NCBI RefSeq assembly: GCF_900465055.1
Contig: NZ_LS483250.1
Coordinates: forward strand, 1-64,000
Reading direction: 5' to 3'
Source: Moritella yayanosii
GTDB lineage: Bacteria > Pseudomonadota > Gammaproteobacteria > Enterobacterales > Moritellaceae
Length of the DNA: 64,000 nt
Shown: positions 54,434 through 62,976 of the stretch, one piece after another
Layout: the number at the start of each line of letters is the position of its first letter
Numbering within the stretch: position 1 is the stretch's first letter
Translations under genes and position numbers: made by a program
The notes under the pieces: generated by a model
Told to the model about the DNA's origin: nothing
The model's input: the letters and a program-made list of their open reading frames with translations, nothing else
The model's database searches: none

Positions 54434-55321
54434 ATGAATCATTCACAACAGCAACGATTTAATTTTCTTTATGAACAACATCTTATCAATCTAAGGCTGC
54501 AAGGTAAACGACCAGCGACCATTGATGCCTATTCTCGTGCGGTTCGACGCATTTCTACTTATTTTGATAAATCTCCCGATGGATTAACTACTGCCAATTT
54601 AAAAGACTATTTCAACAGCCTGATCCAGACCCACTCTTGGAGCACCGTTAAAATCGACCGTAATGGCTTACAGTTTTTCTACCGCTACACCCTCGACAAA
54701 CAATGGGAATGGCTAAGTATTGTCAAACCGCCGCAAGTTAAACGTCTGCCCGATATCTTGACGCCAGCGCAAATAAGCAAAATGATAAGTGCGACGAAGA
54801 AACAGCGCTATCAAGTGTTCTTTCTCACCCTTTACAGCATGGGCCTGCGATTAAGCGAAGGCTTAAACCTTACCGTTCATGATATTGATAGCCAAACCAT
54901 GCAGGTTCATATCCGTGATGCTAAGGGTGGCAAAGATAGATTAGTACCGCTGCCAAAACGTACGCTACATGCTCTGCGTTGCCACTGGCAAACGCACCAT
55001 CACGCGCGACTTATTTTCCCTGGACTCGGTAATGGCATGAATTCGCCGATGGATAAAGGCGGCATTCAAAAAGCCATCAAACAAGTATTACGTGACTGTC
55101 ATATTAATAAACTCGTCAGCCCGCATTCACTCCGACATTGCTTTGCTACGCATTTACTCGAAGGCGGATTGGATTTACGCTCACTGCAAGTGTTACTCGG
55201 TCATGCCAGCCTTAATACTACCGCTAGATATACTCAACTCACGCAATTGAAACAACGTGATGCGGCCGTTGCCATTAATCAGCTTGCTGACAAGTTAGCG
55301 TTAGATTGGAGCTTGGCATGA
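54434..55321 (+). CDS. Tyrosine recombinase of the IS91-like element
   Basis: A 295-residue site-specific recombinase. It has an N-terminal SAM-like DNA-binding domain (about 1-90) and a catalytic domain with Arg in MGLRLSEGL, the box HSLRHCFATHLL, His in LLGHASLN and the nucleophile Tyr in TARYTQL. It is complete and probably active. It lacks the extra internal helix region that marks integron integrases, so it is not IntI. It overlaps the transposase start by four bases (ATGA). Such recombinases accompany a subgroup of IS91-family elements; its contribution to target choice is unknown. Confidence 0.9.
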   Translation: MNHSQQQRFNFLYEQHLINLRLQGKRPATIDAYSRAVRRISTYFDKSPDGLTTANLKDYFNSLIQTHSWSTVKIDRNGLQFFYRYTLDKQWEWLSIVKPPQVKRLPDILTPAQISKMISATKKQRYQVFFLTLYSMGLRLSEGLNLTVHDIDSQTMQVHIRDAKGGKDRLVPLPKRTLHALRCHWQTHHHARLIFPGLGNGMNSPMDKGGIQKAIKQVLRDCHINKLVSPHSLRHCFATHLLEGGLDLRSLQVLLGHASLNTTARYTQLTQLKQRDAAVAINQLADKLALDWSLA

Positions 55322-56379
55322 GTACATTTATTGATTTATTGCGCATTCATCATGACGAGTTTGAACGGCAATTTGGTAATCAACTTTCTCACGACAGTCG
55401 CCGCGCCATCTACGCCATGTTAAGTTGCAAAACGGGGCAACAAGGTTGTTCGCAATGGATTTGTTCTCATTGCCAACATGATGACCGTTTGCCACTGTCC
55501 TGCGGCCATCGGCATTGTCCGCAATGCCAGCAGCGCACCACCTCCGATTGGCTTATGCGCCAACAATCGAAACTACTGCCCGTGCATTACTTCATGGTTA
55601 CGTTCACTTTACCCAGTGAACTCAGGCCCTTGGCTTGCAGTCAGCCCAAAGCGCTTTATCAATCCATGTTCTCAGTCGCGGCTTCAATATTAAAAGACTT
55701 TGCCAGGCGTAAACACGGCGGTGAAATCGGCTTTACCACCGTTTTACATACTCACAGCCGGCAACGAAATTTACATCCTCACCTGCACATTATTGTCGCC
55801 AGTGGCAGCTACAATAAAACCCGAAACCAATGGCATAAAGGCAAGCGTAATTATCTGTTTAATGCCTTTGCACTAGCTAAAGTCTGGCGAGCAAGGATGC
55901 TTGATGCTATCAATCAGCACGCTGATTTATCACTGGCTAACACCGACACATTACCCACTAAATGGGTGGTTGATTGCCGAAAAGTCGGTTACGGTCTGCC
56001 TGCATTGCAATATTTATCGCGCTATTTGTATCGGGGCGTATTGCCCGATAAAGACATCATCGACACAAGCCATAATTCCGTGACCTTCAAATATAAAGAC
56101 GGGCAAACTCAAGCAACGAAAACCAGAGCCTTACCAACGTTACAATTTCTCTGGCTTATCTTGCAACATGTGCTCCCCAAAGGATTACAGCGAGTGCGGG
56201 ATTATGGGTTTTTACACGGTAATGCCAAGCGGTTACGTGTGCGTATCCAAGCAATATTGCTGCATCTGTTCAATTGGAAAATGCCTGAATTCGTCGCAAC
56301 GATAACTGCGAAAGCAATCCGTATTTGTCCTTGCTGCCAGCATGAAATGAAATGCGTTGGCATCTCGCGAACGATCTAG
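55318..56379 (+). CDS. IS91-family HUH transposase
   Basis: About 353 residues from ATG 55318 (GGAG eight bases upstream). An N-terminal zinc-ribbon (CSQWICSHC, SCGHRHCPQC) is followed by the HUH motif HPHLHIIV (about residue 155) and the catalytic tyrosine motif YLSRYLYRGVLP. The C-terminal domain ends in the CPCCQHEM zinc site. It nicks DNA and moves the element as a single strand by rolling-circle replication. It is the only full-length transposase among the copies and differs slightly from copies A and 2 (CVGISRTI end). Confidence 0.92.
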   Translation: MSTFIDLLRIHHDEFERQFGNQLSHDSRRAIYAMLSCKTGQQGCSQWICSHCQHDDRLPLSCGHRHCPQCQQRTTSDWLMRQQSKLLPVHYFMVTFTLPSELRPLACSQPKALYQSMFSVAASILKDFARRKHGGEIGFTTVLHTHSRQRNLHPHLHIIVASGSYNKTRNQWHKGKRNYLFNAFALAKVWRARMLDAINQHADLSLANTDTLPTKWVVDCRKVGYGLPALQYLSRYLYRGVLPDKDIIDTSHNSVTFKYKDGQTQATKTRALPTLQFLWLILQHVLPKGLQRVRDYGFLHGNAKRLRVRIQAILLHLFNWKMPEFVATITAKAIRICPCCQHEMKCVGISRTI

Positions 56380-56580
56380 CTGAAAGGCGTAACATAATAG
56401 GCATAATGGCGTTAACGTTACAGGTTGGAGAGATTAAATTTATGATTAAAATTGACTAGTTCATTGATAAATAACGGTTCTGTTATTTATCTCAATTTCG
56501 CTCGCCTTGGGTTTAGCCCAAGGCGAAGTACCCACCAAGATCAAACACGTTATTTACTATATAAAGAAGGGCTCGGGCTT

Positions 56581-56635
56581 GTTCAACACCCGAATAAGGT
56601 GTCGGCTGCGCGACACCTATTCTTATTTGTTATAC
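56581..56635. other. attC-like hairpin at right end of copy 3
   Basis: The same hairpin as at 49247, ending at G/TTATAC. Confidence 0.7.
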
Positions 56636-56637
56636 AT

Positions 56638-57501
56638 TCATTTACCAAATGCTACTTTAATAACATTTCCTGCTCTCAGTTCATATTTGTTCTCCAATTT
56701 CCACTTTGGATTTTGTTGCCATGCTATCCCTGAATTCAAGCTAAAGCCGACACCACAATGACTTATTACACACTGTTTAGCACTAATACCAAAAGCTTGA
56801 GTGCCTTTAGATGAAAAGTTAATGTTTGTACCACCAACCGCAAAATTAATTTCGACAACGGTAATTGGAAACTTAAACTCAACACTAACGTCAGGTGAAA
56901 TATTGAACTTTTTTTGGAGTTCGAGTTCATCGCGTATTTCTGAAAATTTTAAATATAGATAGTCACCGTTATGGTAACTAACTTCCAGCTCTTTACCTTG
57001 TGGTGGAGATCTGAGATCTAATGGATTACCAATATTTTCCCAAGAGTTTTCTTCGATTATTACCCGCTCTTCGGGTAATAAGGAAAGCATACAAATACTC
57101 AACCTTTGATAACCATCACTATCTCGTTTGAACGATACGACATTATGACCATCAATTTGAACTGCTATCGGTGTTTCGTAAAATAAATTCCCTCCAACTA
57201 TCGACAATAAATCTCTTCGTAACCAGTCTAGATTTCCTTGTACACTTTTAGAGTGAACCTTATTATTCTTGAATGCATGCAATTGCTCATTGGTATAAGC
57301 ATATCCATCCGCTTTTTTGTGGTGTTGAGCACATAACGCAATCATCCCCTCGGGGTTATTATGAGGAGTAATATGTACAGGGGGATCAAAATGATGATAT
57401 TCCAAATATGGATTACCACAATCCCGAACAGGACAGCCAAAGCCGACTTCTGATCGTAGCACCTCTTTTACCTTTTTAGGGATAGATGTCCGTTTTGCCA
57501 T
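56638..57501 (-). CDS. HNH endonuclease-domain protein (cassette 4)
   Basis: About 287 residues from ATG 57501 (GGAG six bases upstream); the longer frame crosses the attC and is rejected. The N-terminal HNH motif is CPVRDCGNPYLEYHHFDPP with LCAQHHKKADGY, so the nuclease domain is at the front. The 190 C-terminal residues form a beta-rich region without recognised family (VEFKFPITVVEINFAVGG). The arrangement differs from the cassette 3 nuclease. A defence role is inference. Confidence 0.78.
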   Translation of the reverse strand: MAKRTSIPKKVKEVLRSEVGFGCPVRDCGNPYLEYHHFDPPVHITPHNNPEGMIALCAQHHKKADGYAYTNEQLHAFKNNKVHSKSVQGNLDWLRRDLLSIVGGNLFYETPIAVQIDGHNVVSFKRDSDGYQRLSICMLSLLPEERVIIEENSWENIGNPLDLRSPPQGKELEVSYHNGDYLYLKFSEIRDELELQKKFNISPDVSVEFKFPITVVEINFAVGGTNINFSSKGTQAFGISAKQCVISHCGVGFSLNSGIAWQQNPKWKLENKYELRAGNVIKVAFGK

Positions 57502-57515
57502 GATGCTCCAAGAAT

Positions 57516-57616
57516 GTATAACGCCCATATTAAGCGGACTAAAATTGTTTGCCAAACTTGTTGAGGAACGAAACATGGCAAACTGTTTTAGTTCCGTTTA
57601 AATTGACTTGTTAAAT
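57516..57616 (-). other. Intact attC site of cassette 5
   Basis: On the minus strand it runs ATTTAACAAGTCAATTTAAACGGA ... TCCGCTTAATATGGGCG/TTATAC. The arms pair with mismatches as in attC, and the length is about 101 bp. It is the only site next to two cassettes without an IS and shows what the interrupted sites looked like. Confidence 0.85.
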
Positions 57617-57623
57617 GGCAAAC

Positions 57624-58010
57624 TTACAAAGTAATTAACCCCATATTTTGGCCTTTACTTTCGAATGTTGTTTTTCTTACAATACCGACTTTACCACTTG
57701 CAGAGCCTAATGAAGCGGTTGCTCGCATGTCATTTTCAAAATAGCTTGAAGATAATTGGAAAAGTTCAAATGTGCCATTTTCAGACTGGAAGGCACCAAT
57801 TATATAGTCAAGTCGCTCAAGCATTTTATAAGTAACACCAACACTATCAGTCGCTACTTTTGCACATTTAATTACGGCTTTACACCCGTTATGATTACAC
57901 TCATTGCTTGCCTTTGAAATCATCGTTGCACCTATTTTTGATGCAATGGATCTTGCTGTTTCTCTGCCCCATTTATTAGCAGCAGCACCCGAATTTTTAT
58001 TCTGTGACAT
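57624..58010 (-). CDS. Unknown protein (cassette 5)
   Basis: A 128-residue soluble protein; AGAGG lies eight bases upstream of ATG 58010. A basic N-terminal half has GRETARSIASKIGATMISKAS and a CNHNGCKAVIKCAK segment with three cysteines. The later half (YKMLERLDYIIGAFQ, ELFQLSSSYF) is alpha/beta-like. The name of a family cannot be given; some features recall small restriction-like or nucleic-acid-binding cassette proteins. It fills its cassette completely. Confidence 0.65.
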   Translation of the reverse strand: MSQNKNSGAAANKWGRETARSIASKIGATMISKASNECNHNGCKAVIKCAKVATDSVGVTYKMLERLDYIIGAFQSENGTFELFQLSSSYFENDMRATASLGSASGKVGIVRKTTFESKGQNMGLITL

Positions 58011-58027
58011 TTGAAATACCTCTTGCC

Positions 58028-58087
58028 ATTTAACGTCTTAGTATTTGTGCTTTGCGTTCTTTGCAAGGCTCAAATCGCTTGTTGGAC
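58028..58087 (-). other. attC-like site upstream of cassette 5
   Basis: On the minus strand it runs GTCCAACAAGCGATTTG ... ACTAAGACG/TTAAATGG, about 60 bp. The right part adjoins the end of the decayed IS, so the R'' side may belong partly to that element. Confidence 0.55.
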
Positions 58088-58365
58088 TTGGCCGATGCCA
58101 CGTCCAATCTATTCGGTATGCTTTATGCTATAGGAATTTGCTTTTATCGGGTAGGTATTTTTACGTAACTTGCTGTTAATCGCTTGATACTATTTACTCT
58201 TTGTTGCTTACACGTGCCTATTGTTATCATCTTCATGTACTTTTTTTGAGTGATAAATTCAACTTCCCACTTTTTAAAACAGCTCTGCCTCCCTCGTCGG
58301 TATTCATACCAACAAGGTATCTATTTTCTACTGTTTGCAATGACGTTACCGCCACCTTGACTTCA

Positions 58366-59296
58366 TCAGCCTGACAATCGTAACGGTTCTCGATATCCTT
58401 GCATCATCATCTGCGACAGAGGTTTGATAATGCCGACAAACAGCAAATAGCCTTCCTTACATTGAGGACATAACCATTGACAACCTATTTCAACTGTTGT
58501 CTTTTCGGTTTTAGTGGGAGCCGATGATAACTGCTCTTTAATAAGCGCCAGTCTTTTTCGTTTGCAAGCGTTGGCTAAAAATCCAAAGTGGCGAACTCGC
58601 ATCACGCCCTTAGGAAGTACATGCAATAAATAACGACGGATAAACTCATCCGCTGTGAGCTGCATCAGCTTGCTCAATAACTAATTCTCGATGCCTTAAC
58701 GCTTGCATCATCTTAGCTCGATACACATTAGCAAGGGCTTTTACTGGAAACAAATAATCCGATGTTACCCCATGCCATTCTCCTTGCGAGGTTAACACCC
58801 CTCCGGGAATTAAGCAGTGCAAATGAATATGTTGCGTCAGGGTTTGTCCCCACGTATGCAAAACTACTGTACCGCCGAGTTGACCTTGCAAGTGTTTGCG
58901 TGTCATCCCAAATTGGCTCAGTGTCTGCCACACTGCTTCAAACAGTGCGCTATACAATTCCTTGGCTTTATAGTGCGCCAAAATATTCAGCTCGTGAGGC
59001 AAAGTAAACACCAGATGGAAATAGCGACAGTTTAGCACTTCAGTTTGTTGCTTCTCTATCCACGCTTGCGTCTGCTGCCCTTGGCATCTCGGACAATGCC
59101 GATCTCGGCAAGAACAAAAGATACGTTGTTCATAATGGCATGCTCCGCAACGCCATTGTTGCTCACCTAACGCTTGAGTGCGGCAAGCTTGAATATGCTG
59201 GCACACTAAAGATTGTTGCTGAGTCAATTTGTGCTGCTGTTGGTAATGCGCCAAATTAAGCGTGAGGATATCGCTCAGATGATTGGATGTTGCCAT
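58366..59296 (-). pseudogene. IS91-family transposase, internally deleted
   Basis: Two frames, 58646-59296 and 58366-58677, together make an N-terminal part and a C-terminal part. The first has zinc ribbon CGACHYEQRIFCSCRDRHCPRCQ and HUH HIHLHCLIPGG; the second has FIRRYLLHVLPKGVMRVRHFGF. The roughly 80 residues between them, which carry the catalytic tyrosine region, are missing. The start at 59296 has AGGAGG ten bases upstream. It is inactive. Confidence 0.85.
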
Positions 59297-60022
59297 GACA
59301 AACCGCCTCCTAAATTAGCCAACAAGTCGGTGCCTTGGTGACCTAACTCTGGCGACCAATGTAAATACCTTTCCGTGGATTGAATACTTTGGTGCCCAAG
59401 CTGCTGTTGCAGTTGATTGAGTGGCATACCCGCTTGTAATTGGTGAGTGGCATAAGCATGCCGTAAGCTGTGTGGACTACAAGGTTTTGTTATTCCTGCT
59501 TTTTTGGCTGCGCAAGTTAGTCCTTTACGAAATGTGGATTCATGAATCGGGAAAATAACACCATGCCAGCGAGAACCAAACAACCAAGTATCAGGGTGAT
59601 ACTGTTGCCAGTATTACACGTAAACCACAGCCGTAACACAACGCCACCATGGCTCTGTGTTTATTCGTTTTACAATAGTAAATGACCGCAGAAATATCTT
59701 GCGGTGTTAATAGTTGTGGCAGTTTTTCTTTTCGTTTAGGTAAACAAACTGAGATAGTAAAACTGCGATGTAAGACGTGCTCAAACAGAAAATGAATACC
59801 ATTAAGGTGTAGCTTTAATGTTGCTCTACAATGGTGTTTTTCCAAATTAAAATAGCGGAAATACATTTCCAACTGTTTATCTGAAATAGTATCGAAAGGT
59901 TGCCCAAAATACTTATACAGTTGATTTATAACATAACGGTAAGAGTTCCGTGTTCGCTCAGAGTAACCTCTTAAGGTGATTTCTTCGTTGAATTGTTGCA
60001 GTAGTTGTCGCAGTTGTCGCAT
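59275..60022 (-). pseudogene. Tyrosine recombinase of the diverged IS, broken
   Basis: The N-terminal part (59591-60022) ends after CYGCGLR, the first catalytic Arg. The C-terminal part (59275-59583) holds HSLRHAYATHQL, the His of LGHQSIQST and ERYLH with the nucleophile Tyr. The region between, normally about 75 residues, is lost and the frame shifts. The gene overlaps the transposase start by 22 bases. Confidence 0.85.
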
Positions 60023-60108
60023 GACATACCTCCTAAGCAGGGATGGTCCCTAGAGGTAAGTGTGGAACAATTGGTGAGATTTTGGCTCCGCGCAGCGGCT
60101 TAGTTCAA

Positions 60109-60617
60109 CAGTGTATTATACAGACGTCTTCATAAGTCTTTTTTCAGACGACTGCAAAATTTTTAAATACTATTTTAAACTAACTTATAAATCAATGCAT
60201 TACATACTTTTATTAAATCAGAACTTGACCACTCTATTCCGCAAAATTGAGACTTTTATTTATAGGGGTCTCTATAAGTCAATTTAATAAAGAACATAAG
60301 CTTTATATTTCAATACATTAGCTTTTTACAAAAAGTGAAGCTGAGACTGTTTGGCAATATAAGTAATCCATGTTTAGCAAAAAATGATTAGATTTCATTA
60401 TACTTGTATGCAAAGCCAGTTTTGACTTAAGGAAAACGCCCGAACGTATGTGTCGAACAGCTGACATTTTTTTAGCTAGCCAACACGGCGTTCTTTTTCA
60501 CTTAACCACAGAAATAATACATCAACAAATGTATGGAAAGTCGATATGAGTATATTGTAAGAAAGTCAAAGCTCTAAGCCACTTTGGGGCATAATTAAGT
60601 TAGCGGTGAAATTAAGT
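60109..60617. other. Intergenic region right of the cassette cluster
   Basis: About 510 AT-rich bases with no credible ORF and no integrase gene or attI recognised. A weak AACGCC ... GGCGTT inverted pair lies at 60434-60492. Confidence 0.6.
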
Positions 60618-62804
60618 TTATCGATTATCTACCATCACACAATTTCGACCATTATCTTTTGCTCGATAAAGTGCTTTGTCGGTATGTGCGATAAATTCCT
60701 TAGCATTAAATGAATCGTACTCGTGCCATTCTGCCAGTCCAATGCTCACGGTTAGGCGAATATTATCTTGACCATAAGGCACCTGCAGTTCACTCACATT
60801 ATGGCGGAGTCGTTCGGCAATGATGTGTGCTTGTGCGCTGTTCGTTTCGGGCATTAAAATAGCAAATTCTTCACCACCAATACGAGCGACGATATCGGAT
60901 GATTTAACACTATTAAAGCAGGTGTCATAGAAATCACGTAGGACTTGATCGCCGCCACCATGACCATAAGCGTCATTGATCTTCTTAAAGTGATCAATGT
61001 CGAGCAGTAGTAATGACAACTTCTGTTTATCGTGTTTGGCAAAACCAATTTCTTGTTTCAGGACAAGGTTAAATTTACGTCTATTTAATGCGCCTGTGAG
61101 TGCATCTCTTGACGCTAGTTCGCGGTATTTATCCCGTTCTTTACGTCGGACGAGTAACGATTGTTGCTGACGTTTAATAATATTTTTTGATATGTCAGCC
61201 TGTAAAAGCTTTCTACGTAATGTTTCATAAGCATCATTCATCGCACCAATTTCATCATTGGAGGTGTATTCATGCATTTGCTGGTTATAACGGCCTAATG
61301 TAACTTGCTTCAAAGCATACGTAATACGGCGAATAGGGGTGATGACACTGTGATAGAGGACAGTGAAAAGTAACGTATTAAAGATGACGATGGTGCTAAT
61401 AATAATGAGTACTAGGTAAAATCGTTGCTCTAATTTACCTAATTTTTGTTGTGTTTTAACATCGAGGTCTTTGATTATTTTATCTGTGACTATTTTTATG
61501 TCATCAATCCGGTTTGTTAGCTGAATAAACCAAAATTGACTGTTTTGATGCGTATCTGGTTGCAGCATGAAATCGGTCACTGTGTTATTAATAAATTCTT
61601 TTTGGGCTGTAATATTACACAAGCGACCACAAGCATGTTGCTGTGCGGGTGTTGCTGAATAATTAAACACAAAGATAGCATTAAGCTGCATGCCAAGTTG
61701 TATGTATAGTTGTTTGTAGCGCTCACTATGAATTAAATCATGTACCGATAGTTTACTATCGATGAGCAGTGTACCTATCTCTCGTTGTCGCCCAAGAATT
61801 TCTTTCAATCCGAGGATAGCATTGATCGCGGTAATATTATGGGCAAATTGGGCATCCATCTTGATCTGTGATAAACGATTTACCCGTGACAATAACCGGG
61901 CAATAATGTCATTGTATTCTGCTAACATTTGCTCACTGGTTATGCTGATATTTTTTAAACCACTTCGAAATATATTTAATTCAGCAATATCAATTTTGGT
62001 CGAGTTAATAAACTCGATTAACAAAGGTTCTGTTAATAACGCCTTGCGTGAATTCAGTAGCGTTGAAAATGTATCTATTTCATTCTTAGTTTTGCGTTGT
62101 TGTGCGGTGAGGACCTGAGAAAAACGCTGGTAGTCTGAACTTATGTAGCTCGAGAGTAACCCTCGTTCAACTTGTAAGTTATGTGTTAGTGAATTTACTT
62201 GTTGCACGATCTGAGTGAGGTTTTCTAATAGCAGCATATTTTTGTATTGTTGGTAATTGTCTTTGACCGCAATAAAGCTGAGCAACAACATACCAATAAT
62301 TGGTAATAGCGAGGTAATAAGCACGCGAGTAGAAATGTTGATGCGATAGCTTAGCCATTCAGACGTACGCCGAAATATGGAGGTTAATGATGTCGAATGT
62401 TTTTTTTCATTATGAAAAGCCTGCACATAATCCATATCGGATATAAGAATGTGTTCAATAACCCAATCATATAAAAATTGACTGACTTGTTCTGCCGCCT
62501 CTACATTATTCGAATTTAACAGTTTATGTTTTAATTCGGGGAGCTGATTTAAAAAAGTTTGATGCTCCTTTTGGTGCTCAATAAAATTGTTGAACGCCAA
62601 TGTCTGCATTAAGGCTTCTTCTTGTTTAAAATGAGCGGTAGTACAAGCAGTAAGGTCAGAGAAATATTTTTCGATGGTTGCAGCATTACAGTTAGTATCA
62701 ATCGCTTCGATAATAGCTGAAATAACAGAGAAGATCTTTTTATGGTCAGTATCAATCTCATCGATACCGACACTCATCTCTTCATTCCATTCGAGGCTAA
62801 TCAT
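60618..62804 (-). CDS. Hemerythrin-NIT-HAMP-GGDEF diguanylate cyclase
   Basis: A 728-residue membrane protein. An N-terminal bacteriohemerythrin domain (about 1-130) has the di-iron ligands His in DTDHKKIF, His and Glu in AHFKQEEALM, His in FIEHQKEHQ and the His/Asp in IEHILISDMDY. It is followed by a membrane helix (about 158-178), a NIT-type sensor region (LQVERGLLSSYI), a second helix (about 450-470), HAMP, a coiled coil and GGDEF (RIGGEEFAI, about 665). The inhibitory site reads KSSD instead of RxxD, so product inhibition may be weak. It should make c-di-GMP in response to oxygen or nitrogen oxides; the link to the LapD system in this window is functional inference only. Confidence 0.9.
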   Translation of the reverse strand: MISLEWNEEMSVGIDEIDTDHKKIFSVISAIIEAIDTNCNAATIEKYFSDLTACTTAHFKQEEALMQTLAFNNFIEHQKEHQTFLNQLPELKHKLLNSNNVEAAEQVSQFLYDWVIEHILISDMDYVQAFHNEKKHSTSLTSIFRRTSEWLSYRINISTRVLITSLLPIIGMLLLSFIAVKDNYQQYKNMLLLENLTQIVQQVNSLTHNLQVERGLLSSYISSDYQRFSQVLTAQQRKTKNEIDTFSTLLNSRKALLTEPLLIEFINSTKIDIAELNIFRSGLKNISITSEQMLAEYNDIIARLLSRVNRLSQIKMDAQFAHNITAINAILGLKEILGRQREIGTLLIDSKLSVHDLIHSERYKQLYIQLGMQLNAIFVFNYSATPAQQHACGRLCNITAQKEFINNTVTDFMLQPDTHQNSQFWFIQLTNRIDDIKIVTDKIIKDLDVKTQQKLGKLEQRFYLVLIIISTIVIFNTLLFTVLYHSVITPIRRITYALKQVTLGRYNQQMHEYTSNDEIGAMNDAYETLRRKLLQADISKNIIKRQQQSLLVRRKERDKYRELASRDALTGALNRRKFNLVLKQEIGFAKHDKQKLSLLLLDIDHFKKINDAYGHGGGDQVLRDFYDTCFNSVKSSDIVARIGGEEFAILMPETNSAQAHIIAERLRHNVSELQVPYGQDNIRLTVSIGLAEWHEYDSFNAKEFIAHTDKALYRAKDNGRNCVMVDNR

Positions 62805-62976
62805 TAGTGCGACTACTTACCGTTGATTAAAGAATCTGCAGTATAAAATTTCATTGATTTAAGTCAACTTATTTAGCTAATGTTTTACCCCTAAATGAGT
62901 GGTCATTCATGTTTATGGTCATTAACAGGGAATACCTTGATATTCAATGTCAGTTATTTATTATGCTGGAATCAGT

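Larger units (their letters stand above)
54339..56629 (+). mobile_element. IS91-like element with tyrosine recombinase, full-length copy 3 (2291 bp)
   Basis: Left end TTGAACGAAGCCGCTGCGCGGCGG; two coupled genes; a non-coding right end with GTTCAAC, CCGAATA and the GGTGTCG/CGACACC hairpin, ending CTTATTTG. The left neighbour is G and the right neighbour TTATAC: the insertion lies between G and TT of the R'' box of the cassette 4 attC. Joined end to end, the element would give a complete attC-like fold (GTTCAAC ... G/TTGAAC). Confidence 0.88.
58088..60108 (-). mobile_element. Diverged, decayed IS91-like element
   Basis: A second, less similar element on the minus strand with the same gene order (recombinase then transposase). 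Its start end is TTGAACTAAGCCGCTGCGCGGAG, 60108 downward, nearly identical to the start of copies 2 and 3 and also following a G. Its other end has CCGAATA followed by a TTGGAC...GTCCAA hairpin at about 58081-58115. Both genes are broken by internal deletions. Confidence 0.75.
48674..60109 (-). mobile_element. Integron cassette cluster without integrase (CALIN), interleaved with IS91-like elements
   Basis: Six minus-strand gene cassettes are delimited by matched core-site halves. On the minus strand each begins GTTAnnn, with one decayed exception at 54240-54248, and ends in the complementary nnnTAAC of its own attC. The shared end sequences are GTTAGTTGCT, GTTAGTTTTT, GTTATGTGCT, G(T)TAAGTGC, GTTATACATTC and GTTAAATGGCAA. 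Recognisable attC sites follow the classic pattern: TAACAA at the start, GGGCGTTA at the end and complementary inner arms. No intI gene is present in the window; the tyrosine recombinases here belong to the insertion elements. The cluster sits between the aspS terminator and a GGDEF gene. Boundaries on both sides are cut by truncated or decayed insertion elements. Confidence 0.8.

Noticed and set aside
54434-55321. Tyrosine recombinase as the integron integrase IntI
   Set aside because: It lacks the IntI-specific internal region, is coupled to an IS91 transposase, and is repeated within the IS copies.
60431-60506. Possible old attC or attI right of the cluster (AACGCC ... GGCGTT)
   Set aside because: Only six bases pair and the R boxes cannot be recognised.
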